Origin: Lytechinus pictus
Taxonomy: Eukaryota > Echinodermata > Echinoidea > Temnopleuroida > Toxopneustidae
NCBI RefSeq assembly: GCF_037042905.1
Contig: NC_087252.1
Location: 30,319,994-30,383,993, forward strand
DNA length: 64,000 nt
Direction of reading: 5' to 3'
Shown here: piece by piece, positions 35,501 to 45,618 of the stretch
How the letters are laid out: the number at the start of each line of letters is the position of its first letter
Numbering within the stretch: the first letter of the stretch is position 1
Translations under genes and position numbers: made by a program
Notes under the pieces: generated by a model
The model's database searches: none
What the model was told of the DNA's origin: nothing
What the model saw: only the letters and a program-made list of their open reading frames with translations

Positions 35501-38500
35501 CTTGCAAGTTTCACTGAGATTACACAGTGCATGCTTGAGTGAACCCCAAACTTCAAACATTGTTTTCTCCTTACTTTGTAAGCTCTTGCTGAATTTCCTC
35601 TGCACTCAATCAAGTACTTGTAATGGCCATTGTTGGTCAATTTTAACATATTATATATCATTTTAAAGATTAGGAATGAAATGTTAAGCTCAATAAAAAT
35701 ATCAATATTCATTTTGGTCGATTTATTGTTGATTTTGAGGTGTCAGGTGAAAAATGGAAGTGAACAGATATCTCTACCAATCATCATGAGCATTTCAAAC
35801 TATATTCCAAAGGAACACATTCGGACCTCTGGATGAATTAACATTGCTCCCTACATGTATACCTCCAAATCTAGCATCGATGGCATATCCTTTTGCTCTT
35901 GCTGATACTTCCAGGATTTTATACAATTGAGGGAGTTTGTAGATCATATCGAATATTATAGAGTTGTCCTCAAATAAAAACCCACAATAATAGTTTACCC
36001 CCATAAACAACATACATTGATTATTGAGTCATCAAGGAAATTCAGCACCCAAACTAAATAAAGGGGGGGGGGGTACAATAAACACACTAACGAACCGACA
36101 GTCAAGTGAAGACAACATGTTGTAATTTACCTTTAAGTCTTCGATTCTTTCTTCTCCTCATAATTACAATGATTACAATCACTACGATCACAGCCAGTGC
36201 TACGACTATAGGCACCACGATCTTTACAGGGTCCACCGGGGAACCTATAGGGTTGAACAATGCATGCAATAGTAAGTTAATATTGATAATATCAATAATA
36301 ATAATAACGGCATATTTATCCAGGGTAGCCACTTCAGTTCCGAAAACTGTTCTCCCAGCGGGCCCTGCTATTAATATTACCCCGGCTTTAGCACGGCTAC
36401 CTTTATCGGACGCGCGGGCATTCGACCGGGTACCCATTTACCTCACCTGGGTCGAGTGCGGCACAATGTGGATAAATTTATTGCCGAAGGAAATTACTCC
36501 ATGGCTGGGATTTGAACCCACGACCCTCTGTTTCAAAGTCCGGAGACTAATCCACTTACAAGTTAGTCTTATCATTGAGAGTGAAATTGCATTTTGCTCC
36601 AACTTTACCTCAAGTTTCAATTTATCGTGCGGTATGCTTTTGATGCTGGCGAACAGGGCCATTTAGAGATATATTGCTTTCTTGTAAAAAGAAATACTGT
36701 TTTTCTACTTATTTTCATTATTATTCCTTTTTTGGAAGGCCATTTTGAAATTACCGTATGTGATAACCATTTACATGTTGAATATTTACAACTTGAAATT
36801 ATTGTGAATTCGATTATGAATGTATCAATCAATGTTCTGAATGCTTGATAAAACTATAACACCTGCATGCGTACGTCTAACAATAATAAACGTTGCAAGT
36901 ACGTAGGCTGTTTAAATGGAGAACAAAATAAAACCATGATGAAGTTTAAAATGGTGAATCGGATGGACTGACTAACCTGTATCATTCTTGTCTAGTATGG
37001 TGAGTAAAATAGAGGCTGAAGTTTCTTCGATACCATATGCAGAGAGATACGATGCATTGCACAACCATTTCCCGGTCTCGAACGCTACGACGTTGGTTTC
37101 CAGATCAAAGCTACCATCCTCTTTGGTTTCAGACATCGAAAAGGGCGCCTCCAACGGACCACGGCCATCTTGGTACCAGCCAAGTGAGAGATTGGTTACC
37201 GGGTATACATTGGTTAACTGACAGGTAAGGTTGGTAGGTCCCTCACTGGTTAGTGTGCAGGGTGAACTGTCTGGCTGTTCTTGGAGACACTGCTTAATCA
37301 CCGGAGGAGTTCCTGGAGATAAGACTGAGTTAGGTTTACAACAATGAGAAAACATGAAAGAACGCATTTTCGTGTTTCTTATGAGCGTCAACATGTTCAA
37401 GCACAATTACACTGACAAAATCGACACATGACCAGGTATCTCTTACGTTATTTCCAATGACGTCCCATTGGTCGATTTGCAGTCGTTTTCGTTGGTGTAA
37501 CGGTACTATAATCAATGAGAAAACTGCGTGGTAACGAGGTTTTCATAATTTTGTGAATCTTGCTCCTGTCGCTTGTCGTCTTCGGTCTCCGATAATTCAG
37601 TTTGTTCGTTTTTACTTTATAATATAAACAAATTATTTAAAGAAACAACCAATGGACAACGGCATTATGTCAAATGTACTAGACCAAATTTGATCATGAT
37701 AGCTAATGGATTCATTTCCAGATCAAAATGGTCTCATATCTGTCCATCAAAAATATATTTTACTCGATATGTAAGCGTTCATTTAAAATAACAGCTGACA
37801 ATCATATGTTTATATAATTCTGGCATAATGTTTACAAATATTCTTGTTTTCCACCAAAAATGGAATATCCATGAAAAATTAAAAACCCTATTGGTGTTCT
37901 CTTTACTTCCGGCTTTGAGACCACCATAACAATACGAATGTATGAGGAACACTTTAGACTGTCATATAAATTTGCTACATGCAAAAACGCATCTTTCTGT
38001 AGGTGGTTTGTATGTTCGTATCACGCTATACTTACCAAACACACTCAATGTAATAGTGATATTTATTAGTGTCGGCTGTTCTAGTCTGTCAACATCGCAC
38101 CGATATGTTCCTTCATCATCGATTGTCACTTCCTGAAAGGCGAAAGAATATATATATGCGACAGTCTTACAATCGAAATAGACTCTAGACCAACATTTTA
38201 TATTCGAATTGGTGACGGGGGGGGGGGTGGAGAAGCATGATTGCGTGCATAAAAATGAACTAAACAATAAACATAAACTCCTTTAAAATGAATATCGTCA
38301 TTTCATTAAAAAAAGAGAGTATTTTGTATTGGTCAGCAGTACATTATCCTTGAAAGAATTGTTTTAGCAGAAATCATTACAAAGCACTTGACCCCATATA
38401 TACCTGAAGAATCAATGTTGAGTTGTCCTTATCCAAGCCAGCTCTATCTGTATAGGCTTCATCTATTTCTTCAACATACTTAACAAGGCTTAAAATCATT

Positions 38501-39373
38501 CGGGGTCCAGATGCATCAAGGTAGTACCAGTAGATGTTTCGTAGAGCGCCTTCATCGAACGGACATGGTATTTTGGCTGCACCACCCATGGTAATGGACA
38601 CATCGGAAGTTGTTTTAGACAAGGTGGCAGGCAAAAAGCTGAGCATTATTGTCAGACGAATAGCTGTCAACATAAACATTCAAAGAATATTAATATGGCG
38701 CCTTGGTCATTGGGGGCATCGTGGGCTAGTGGTTATGACTCTCGTCTTTTACTCTGAGGGACGTGGGTTCGATTCCTAGCCATGGCGTGTTTTCTTTCAG
38801 CAAGAAATTTACCTACATAGTGCTGCACTCAACCCAGCAAAGGTAAATGGGTACCAGTATCCAGTTATTCATCATAAAGCTCTGCGCACCAGATTTTGTA
38901 GACTATCTTAGCCGATGTAATTTTAGGAGCACCTTGATGAACACTCAAGAAGGTGGATATACGTGCGCTATATGAATTCAATATTATTTTACCATTATTT
39001 TGTTTGTCCCAAAATATACAGTTCAGTAGGATACTTACGGTGAGCCCTATAAATACATTTTGTTGCGATAGTCTATGCATTTATTAGTTGGAATTGCTCT
39101 GTAATATTACACAATTATAAATTCCTGGTAATTCTACTCGTATTTCAGTGAAAATAACTCCTTCATTATGCCCCCATAGTGGCATTAAAGCGACAATGAC
39201 ATCGGATTGGTGTAGCGTGTGGCCAAAGTAATGTTTCGATAAGCATTGGAAGAGTAGTTTGAATGTACACTCCCGATGCACTTTGCAATAGTATAAGTGG
39301 AACAAATACGGGGATTATTATCACTAGAAAAAAATTATGAACTACACATACCTATAGCGAACGACGAACTCAT
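32276..39373 (-). CDS. Gene B: Ig-V / Ig-C / TM / tandem death-domain receptor (8 exons)
   Basis: Exons in transcript order are 39373-39352, 38663-38404, 38132-38036, 37312-36977, 36244-36131, 34670-34602, 34067-33795 and 32538-32276. They sum to 1434 nt, exactly 478 codons with the stop. Every junction is phase 1 except the phase-0 intron that splits the V domain. Residues 1 to about 23 form a hydrophobic signal peptide. Residues about 28-126 are a V-type Ig domain (Cys41, Trp53, DEGTYRC ending at Cys106). Residues 127-238 are a second Ig domain, about 247-267 a transmembrane helix followed by RRRK, 277-299 a tyrosine-bearing tail exon, 300-390 the first death domain and 391-477 the second. 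Inferred role: type I surface receptor that recruits death-fold adaptors. UNC5 (Ig, TSP, ZU5, death) and IL-1R (Ig, TIR) are the nearest known layouts; I recall no vertebrate protein with this one. Ligand unknown. Confidence 0.8.
32701..32765 (-). pseudogene. Relic death-domain exon 2 in gene B
   Basis: The minus strand contains TTACAGATGAG and nearby bases aligning with the start of the relic at 33128-33184 and of exon 8. Translation gives LTDEGLSDLA before a frame break; a second frame gives LLADNLSDA. There is no intact acceptor and several stops, so it is a more decayed copy of the same helix-1 region. The match is short, hence modest confidence. Confidence 0.42.
33128..33184 (-). pseudogene. 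Relic death-domain exon 1 between the two death-domain exons of gene B
   Basis: A good acceptor (CACCTTACAG) is followed in the expected phase by AGVTDEILPNLADIL, matching the first helix of exon 8 (AGVTDKKLFELADSI). After about 19 codons the death-domain similarity stops and the frame runs into unrelated AT-rich sequence with no donor. This is best read as a third death-domain exon truncated by deletion or insertion. Confidence 0.65.
33795..34067 (-). CDS. Gene B exon 7: first death domain
   Basis: Acceptor AAATTCAG/GTAGC, donor CGAAG/GTGATAAG, phase 1-1, 91 codons. It reads as an acidic six-helix death fold: DEILANIAEEV, then LSKLGRHLGIRQFKLNQI, then the conserved tryptophan helix SMLFTWKEKTP, then a final amphipathic helix (PKMVKALEQSDMENL). 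Reading past the donor gives Ile/Leu-rich intron sequence. Death domains form homotypic complexes such as those of MyD88, FADD or IRAK; which partner binds here is unknown. Confidence 0.9.
34602..34670 (-). CDS. Gene B exon 6: short cytoplasmic exon with tyrosine motif
   Basis: A 69-nt phase 1-1 exon between TTTTTTAAAG and GTAGGA. It encodes 23 residues including QYGEI and ends at KVY. Splicing to the first death-domain exon makes a second YxxI (YGSI), 12 residues after the first. No domain is recognised. The call depends on splice sites, phase and position between the transmembrane and death-domain exons. Confidence 0.68.
34671..36130 (-). other. Gene B intron 5
   Basis: No further exon in phase 1 found. 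A minus frame at 35795-36013 (KLPQLYKILEVSARAKGYAI) has protein-like composition but no splice sites. The G run at 36064 is low complexity. Confidence 0.3.
36131..36244 (-). CDS. Gene B exon 5: transmembrane helix
   Basis: Acceptor CCCTATAG/GTTCC, donor CTTAAAG/GTAAAT, phase 1 at both ends, 38 codons. An uninterrupted Ile/Val/Ala-rich stretch of about 21 residues follows SPVDPVK and is closed by MRRRKNRRLKG, a strong stop-transfer signal placing the C-terminus in the cytoplasm. Same size class and phase as the gene A transmembrane exon. Confidence 0.85.
36285..36558 (-). mobile_element. tRNA-derived SINE in gene B intron 4
   Basis: Minus orientation: the B box (GGGTTCAAATCCC on minus), then AGGAAATTTATCCACATTGT-like body, CACTCGACCCAGGTGA and a TTATTATT tail near 36285-36305. 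Belongs to the family of 14184-14491. It causes a false 186-residue plus-strand frame. Confidence 0.8.
36977..37312 (-). CDS. Gene B exon 4: second Ig domain (C1/C2-like)
   Basis: Acceptor ATCTCCAG/GAACTC, donor GATACAG/GTTAGT, phase 1 at both ends, 112 codons. Core: NLTC, then NVYP, then LSLGWYQDG, then KWLCNAS. The spacing C-x5-YP-x6-W resembles the B-C strand signature of C1-set domains (C-x-V-x-x-F-Y-P...W), but C2-set domains of nectin type can look similar. Two extra cysteines lie ahead of the core (KQC and SPC), and gene A has two in the same region. Several N-x-S/T sites suggest glycosylation. Confidence 0.86.
38036..38132 (-). CDS. Gene B exon 3: end of V-type Ig domain
   Basis: Acceptor CTTTCAG/GAAGTG, donor GTTTG/GTAAG, phase 0 in and phase 1 out. 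It encodes EVTIDDEGTYRCDVD, the D-x-G-x-Y-x-C signature that closes a V or I-set Ig fold (Cys106 pairing with Cys41), then the G strand. Gene A carries ELTIADEGSYRCDVD at the same place, so the two are clear paralogues. Confidence 0.87.
38404..38663 (-). CDS. Gene B exon 2: leader and first part of V-type Ig domain
   Basis: Encodes the rest of the signal peptide and Ig strands through the first core cysteine (KIPC, Cys41) and the core tryptophan (NIYWYY, Trp53), ending NSTLILQ. The donor is TTCAG/GTATAT, phase 0. The same amino-acid context, SNTLYLK then ELTIADEG, is continuous in gene A, which has no intron here. NST near the 3' end is a potential N-glycosylation site. Confidence 0.8.
38711..38995 (+). 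mobile_element. tRNA-derived SINE in gene B intron 1
   Basis: Head GGGCTAGTGGTTATGACTCT and GGGTTCGATTCC, body TTTCAGCAAGAAATTTACC and GCTGCACTCAACCCAGC, tail GCGCTATATGAATTCAATAT. It sits between exon 1 and exon 2 of gene B. Confidence 0.8.
39352..39373 (-). CDS. Gene B exon 1 (start of signal peptide)
   Basis: A 22-nt coding piece, ATG to the first base of codon 8 (MSSSFAI), ending at a good donor (ATAG/GTATGT). It is phase 1, as required by exon 2, whose acceptor at 38664-38665 follows TTGACAG. Joined, the two give a standard signal peptide. The alternative is translation from an ATG inside the next stretch (38679 or 38673), which also gives a hydrophobic leader, so this exon is probable rather than certain. 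Confidence 0.5.
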
Positions 39374-40603
39374 TGTTTACGTGTGTTGTATTGCAGCAGC
39401 TCAAGGAACCCAATATTTCATTCCCGACTTGAAGATTAGATTGAATTAGATTTAAACACAAAACTTCCCGGTTCAGACTGACTACAATCCCTTAGAAATA
39501 CCGATCCCAAGAGAGACAATAAGATTTAGATTATTCTGCAAAGAATTTATTAAATGAAAAAATCTTCAAAGCGAAACTTGTATTCATAGTATTTATGGTA
39601 CATTAAGTTCATTTGTTCAAATTGGACTTTCATCGGAAAAAAATAAACACAAAGAACTGCAGCAGTTCACGTTAACGATTATGACTCAGATGTGCGCACG
39701 ATTTGAATAAATTGTAGAGATTTGGGGGAACTGTAAGGTATTTCACACCAGTCCCGAATACAAATCCATATATTTTTCCATCGTTACAAGAAATAAGGAC
39801 TCGTTTACTCCTGCCAAAAGAAATCGTGTATATATATTTATATATATATATATATATAATATATATTTGTAAAGTGGAATATTTGAGCATTTTTCTACTA
39901 TTCTTCATTTAGTTTGATTATTATATATGTGTATATACATGTATATACACAACAACAAAAGTAATTCCCCCCTTAAACAAACATCAATAATTTCCGAACC
40001 AATGCGAGTTTCTAATATATTTTTACATGAGCGTGTAGGTAATTTTTTAGGCTACCCTCTGAGTAAATGTTATGTGCGTATTTTACGTCATGCTTCAGTG
40101 AGCACCGTCAGAAGGCATAAATGTCACTTTTCAAAATTCACAAGCCAAATATCATGACTTTGATTCCATTTTTATTGGAACTAATTCCACATTCTCATCA
40201 TGAAAAATAGTCAGAAGGCTTGTAAAAGATACTTTCTAAAAGACGATACAACTTTTCTGGCTAAATTTCACGGTTGAATGAACACAATCCAAATTTGCTA
40301 TAATTGGATTTTTTACACATTTCTATCAATAAAAATGATAGAATATGATGACAGTTATTTTTGGGAAGAGTATCGTCAACAATATTCATTGTTTCACGGT
40401 TCAATGAACATTTATTGAAAACAAAAGATACGATTTTCAAATATCATAGGCAAGTATTGTTTTATTTTGGTAACTGAAAATGATCTTTTCTCAACTTTTT
40501 CGTTATGTTCATGACCAATTAACATGCTTCAATGATTCAAAGGCGTTTAATTAAACATTCACGCTTGAATGAACATGTGGAATGTGATCAGGCACCCAAC
40601 ATA
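39374..40603. other. Upstream of gene B
   Basis: Would hold the gene B promoter. No TATA box is convincing. A short phrase like TTCACGGTTGAATGAACA recurs near 40268, 40390 and 40558. Confidence 0.3.
39826..39867. repeat. TA microsatellite
   Basis: TA repeats with interruptions, about 450 bp upstream of gene B exon 1. Confidence 0.9.
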
Positions 40604-41039
40604 GTCCGGTCTGTTAGCGTCAAAAACACCCTACTTGTGGACACGGTGGACAAAAGCATGATTTTTTCTCCAGACCTTTGTTTATGTATGAGAATTAAAA
40701 ATGGGGTATGCTCCAAAAAATCTGGCTGCAGGAACAGTGAAAAAAATGGGTGAAAATGTCAGAATTTATGAGTTTAGATTGGTCTGATATATAGACTAGC
40801 GCTAGTGCAAAACTCAATAGCAGTGCATTATTTTGCATTGGTTTAGTTCTTGAATTCAGACCCTTTTTGAACAGATATTATGTTTGTCCTCACATCTCGA
40901 TGCACTAAATATCTGAATGCAGATGCTAAACAAGCCGAAGGGTGGTGGTGGAGGGGTTTGAATGTTGGTGTGTATGTACATATTTTGGTCTTGGGGTAAA
41001 GATGTGCAAGACACATTTTTTGCATGTGTTGGAAATTGT

Positions 41040-41545
41040 GTTGCCATAGTAACAGTGTATTATGGCAAAAATAAGGTACAAATCTTGCAGTTAGAACTAC
41101 TTCCTCTGTTTTCATCAGATTCTCATGAAATTTGGCACACACATTGGTCTTGAGGTGAAGATGTCTAAGACACATTTTTGTGTGTCTTTCGGAAATTTTG
41201 TTGCCATGGTAACAACAAAACATTTGGTGAAAATTGGGAAAAAAAACCTTACATTTCAAACTGCTTCATCAGTTTTCAATCAATTCACATGAAATTTGGC
41301 ACACACATTGGTATTAAAGTAAAGATGTACAAGGCATTTTTCGTGTGTGTTTCAGAAATTGTGTTGCCATGGTAACAACATATTATATGACAAAATTTAG
41401 GTAAAAACCTTGCAATTTGAACTACTTCATCAGTTTCAAACCAATTCTCATGCATGAAATATGGCTCACACATTGGCCTTGAGATAAAGATGTGCAAGAA
41501 CCTTTTTTTTTTTGCATTTGTCAGAGAGTGCATTGCCTTGATAAC
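41040..41545. promoter_or_regulatory. Array of RFX X-box palindromes in left arm
   Basis: GTTGCCATGGTAAC, a perfect match to the RFX X-box consensus, occurs at 41200-41213 and 41363-41376, with variants at 41040-41053 and 41532-41545. They are about 160-169 bp apart, at the same place in each monomer of a tandem repeat. Binding is not shown. Confidence 0.55.
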
Positions 41546-41668
41546 CACATATAGCCAGAAATGCAGGGAAAACTCACCAATTGTGGATCAATCTACTTCT
41601 CTGTTTTCAGCCTGTGCTCAGAAAAGTTTACACAAATATTAATTTTGGGTAAAGATTCATATTCAGTG

Positions 41669-42249
41669 TTAAAGGGGAATCCAGCCTTGGTCATAAAATG
41701 TTGTGTGGAAAAGGAGAAAAATAAGAATGTTGAAAGTTTGAATGCAATCGGATAAGCAAAATAAAGTTATGGCTGCTTTAAAATTAAGATCCCTAAGGCT
41801 ACTAGTATGTATAGATTTCAAATTGACAATGGGTAAGTAAATTATGACAAGGGGCGAGGCTGCAAGGACAACTTTCCCATTGGCCTTGTACTTTGATTTT
41901 TGGTTTTCTCCTAAATTCCATTGGGGCCGTAATATAAACCTGTTAGTATAATGTTTTATGTCCTCATGAAAGAAAGATACAATTTGAAGTAAAACTTTTG
42001 AAAAAGACATTTTAGTCCATTAATTATGTCTGTACATGGAAGAGTGGTCCTTCCCTTACATCATTATGACATCACATATGCGGCCAATTTGAAGTCTTCA
42101 TGGGTATATAGTGATTACCAATGTTTACAACTTTTATATATTCACAACTTTCTTATGGTTTGTCCGATATTGTTCAAACTTTGACCTATTGTCTGATTTT
42201 TCCTTTTCCTCTAAAAACAAATGTTTATTTGGGTTGGATTCCCCTTTAA
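41669..42249. mobile_element. TTAA-flanked MITE, family 1, copy 2 (nested)
   Basis: 581 bp with ends TTAAAGGGGAATCCAGCC and GGTTGGATTCCCCTTTAA. It sits inside the left arm of the 40604-45375 element and is absent from the matching point of the right arm near 44300-44345. Copies also occur at 214-797 and 60439-61047. No ORF. Confidence 0.85.
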
Positions 42250-44453
42250 CATCATAAGATAGCGCAGGGTATTCATGGTATTAATCACCTTCAATAATAT
42301 TTATAGGTTTTTTTTGGGGGGGGGGGGCGGAGGAGGTCCTTAAAAACTGACAACATAAAAATATAGAAGGTTAAAGGCCATGGCCATTAGGAACTTAAAC
42401 ACTCTTAAAGAAAGCACCCCTTCCATTTTTTTTTTTTGGGGGGGGGCTTTAGAAAATTGCCACATAAAAAGTAAAAGGAAATAATTACAACTAGGAACTG
42501 ACCCCCCCCCCCCAAAAAAAAAAGGGGGGGGGAGAAAAATCCTTTACACTTCAGCGTATTAATTTAAAGCCTAAAACATTCTGGTTTTGATAAAAGATCA
42601 TTCCCGGTGCCCAATTAATCAACGTTTTATTTATCTCCTACTCAGTATTTGTTCATTTCAGTTCTTACTCTGACTTTCTTACATCACTTTTTGCACTTCT
42701 TGCACTTTAGAGCTTTACCATACCTTCTTGTTTTGTTTCCTCTTCCCCCCCCCCCCTCTTTTCTCCCTCTCTAAGTACATTTTTCTTTGCTATTTTAATT
42801 CATTATTATCTAGCAACAATTATTCCATTTTGAATGCTTACACCTACACTGAAATATAATACCATGACATTTATTCTTTTCTTCATAATCTTTTAAACTC
42901 TATTTTGGCTACACTCTGTCCTAAATAATACTATTAGCTATATTTAATGTCTAGTTTAAAGAATTGAAGAAATGGCTGTCATGACATTATATTTTGGTAA
43001 AGGTGCATCAAATTCATAGTTGCAGCATTCAGAATGGAATAACTGTTGCTTAAAAAAAAATGGATTTAGTTGTTTTCCGAAAATCCTCTGTGAAAATTTT
43101 AGTTATATCACTGAGTTTTCCCATTCCTGCAGTTACCACCATCTGAAAGGGATATGACTAGAATATATGTAGAGAAATAAAAGTAATCATTTGCTCAATG
43201 AACAGTGAATACGTTCGTCCTTACTCCAATGGAAAATTATTTGCATTTTTTGTGACAGTCAGATCTTGCATCCAACAATTTTGCTACTGAAACGTAATAT
43301 TCATTTTTTGACAATTGGAGATGTAGGATGTATAAAGCAGGGGCTGTCACAGAAATATACTGAAAAAATTAAATGAAAGAAAATAGAAGGCAAAAATTTA
43401 TTGTGCACATATGCATATTTTTGATATGGTATGTTATTGAGTCATGGATTTGCAAGTGAATTTCTAAAACAAGTGCAGAGATTTTTGTATATATATATTT
43501 CTATAATTAGTTTCATGATTAAAGGTACACTTTATAATATGTCAGAGAAAATATACTTGGAGAGATAGAGGGTAAAAAAGGAGAGAGGAAACATTAGATG
43601 GTATGGTGAAGCTCAAAATCAAGAGTGATGTGATATAGTTAAAAAGAAAGAGTAGGAATGGAATATGAATAAAAGACTGAGTAGGAGAATATAAATAAAC
43701 AATGATTAATTGGCTACTGTAAACAATTTTTTACCAAAGCAGAATGCATTAAACATCAAATGAATGGTCTGAACTCTGAAGTGCAAATGACTCTTCTTAC
43801 CTTTTAATGGGGGGGGGGGGCATTTTTCAGCCCCCTATTTTTTCAGGGGGGGGGGGTTAAGTTCCTAGTCATAATCCTTTAACTTTAACTTTTATGAGGT
43901 CATTTTCTAAAGACCCCCCCCCCCTCCCCCCCCCAAAAAAAAAGGGAGTAATGTCTCGCTTTAAAATACAAAGACCCCTGAGGGGCAAAGGCGTAGACTG
44001 GTTGAGCATGGGGAGATAGAAGTGGTATGGGGAGGGGTGCACATCTTGGGGAGGTGGAACTAAGGTTTAGAAAATTAGCCGTTGAAAGTAGAAGGGGTAC
44101 ACATTTTGTTTTGCTTGCCAGTGTTGGAACTCCTTTGCCACAGCGGAAGGTTTCACATTCACCCAGTGTACCCCCAGCCTATGCCCTTGAGGGGATGCTT
44201 ATTTCAAGAGTGTTAATGGACACCGCCTTTAACCTTTATTTTGATGTCAGATTTTAAGGACCAATCCCGCTCCTCCCCCAAAACCTAGAAATATTACTGA
44301 AGGTGACTCATATATTTTAATGCAGTTTAGAATTTAATATGAATCTTTACCCAAAGATGAATATTTCTTCCAACTTTTATGAGCACTGACAAAAAAAAGG
44401 GGAAGTTGTTTGATCCACAATGAGTTTTCCTGCATTTCTGGCTATCATATGTG

Positions 44454-44950
44454 GTTACCATCGCAATATACTCTCTGACAAATGCACACAAAAAATGGTT
44501 CCTGCACATCTTTACCTCAAGGCAAATGTATGAGCCAAATTTCATGAGAAATGGTTCAAAACTGATGAAGTTGTTCAAATTGCAAGGTTTTTACCTAAAT
44601 TTTGCCATATAATATGTTGTTACCATGGCAACACAATTTCTGAAACACATACAAAAAGTGCATTGTTCATCTTTACTCTAATACCAATGTGTGTGTCAAA
44701 TTTCATGAGAATTGATTTAAAACTGATGAAGCAGTTTGAATTGTAATTTTTCCCCAATTTTCACCAAATAATATGTTGTTACCATGGCAACAAGATTTTT
44801 GAAAGACACACAAAATGTGTCTTAGACATCTTCACCTCAAGACCAATGTGTGTGCCAAATATCATGAGAATCGGATGACAACAGAGGAAGTTGTTCTAAC
44901 TGCAAGATTTGTACCTTATTTTTGCCATAATACACTGTTACCATGGCAAC
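44454..44950. promoter_or_regulatory. Array of RFX X-box palindromes in right arm
   Basis: The mirrored array: GTTACCATGGCAAC at 44619-44632, 44778-44791 and 44937-44950, and a variant at 44454-44467. With the left arm this makes eight sites in one element, five of them perfect palindromic X-boxes. Confidence 0.55.
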
Positions 44951-45618
44951 ACAATTTCCAACACATGCAAAAAATGTGTCTTGCACATCTTTACCCCAAG
45001 ACCAAAATATGTACATACACACCAACATTCAACCCCCTCCATCACCACCCTTCGGCTTGTTTAGCATCTGCATTCAGATATTTAGTGCATCGAGATGTGA
45101 GGACAAACAGAATATTTGTTCAAAAAGGGTCTGAATTCAAGAACTAAACCAATGCAAAATAATGCACTGCTATTGAGTTTTGCACTAGCACTAGTCTATA
45201 TATCAGACCAATCTAAACTCATAAATTTTGACATTTTCACCCATTTTTTCACTGTTCCTGCAGCCAGATTTTTTGGAGCATACCCCATTTTTAATTCTCA
45301 TACATAAACAAAGGTCTGGAGAAAAAATCATGCTTTTGTCCACCGTGTCCACATAATTCCGCTAACAGACCAGACTAACATAAAATAAACAGATAAGTGC
45401 TATTAAAATAGACATTTCTTAACAATATGTAGCATGTAAATATGGCTCTCATTCATAACTTTCAAGATAACAGTTAAGAAAAATTAACACATTCATAAAA
45501 CAAAATCAAATAACGTTACGTATGGGAAAAGAATTTAGAATAACAACTTTGATAATGACATAAACAATACAAAAAAAGAAAGGATAAGTTTGATTTTTAA
45601 GCTCTACTGTTATTTTTT

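Larger units (their letters stand above)
40604..45375. mobile_element. 4.8-kb inverted-repeat (fold-back) DNA element with TA duplication
   Basis: The termini are GTCCGGTCTGTTAGCG on the left and its near-exact complement CGCTAACAGACCAGAC on the right, each flanked by TA. The arms are over 1 kb: 40604-41660 pairs with 44330-45375, and similarity continues inward (42280-42540 with about 43840-44310) after an inserted MITE. The central part, about 42540-43800, is unique, AT-rich and non-coding. No transposase is seen, so it is non-autonomous. TA duplication suggests Tc1/mariner-type mobilisation, but this is inference. Confidence 0.8.

Noticed and set aside
36106..36666. 186-codon plus-strand frame, the longest plus-strand frame near gene B
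   Set aside because: It is the reverse shadow of the gene B membrane exon plus a SINE.
40843..41259. 138-codon frame and its mirror at 44815-45147
   Set aside because: Both run through the 160-bp tandem repeat of the fold-back arms; the composition reflects the repeat, with no conserved domain.
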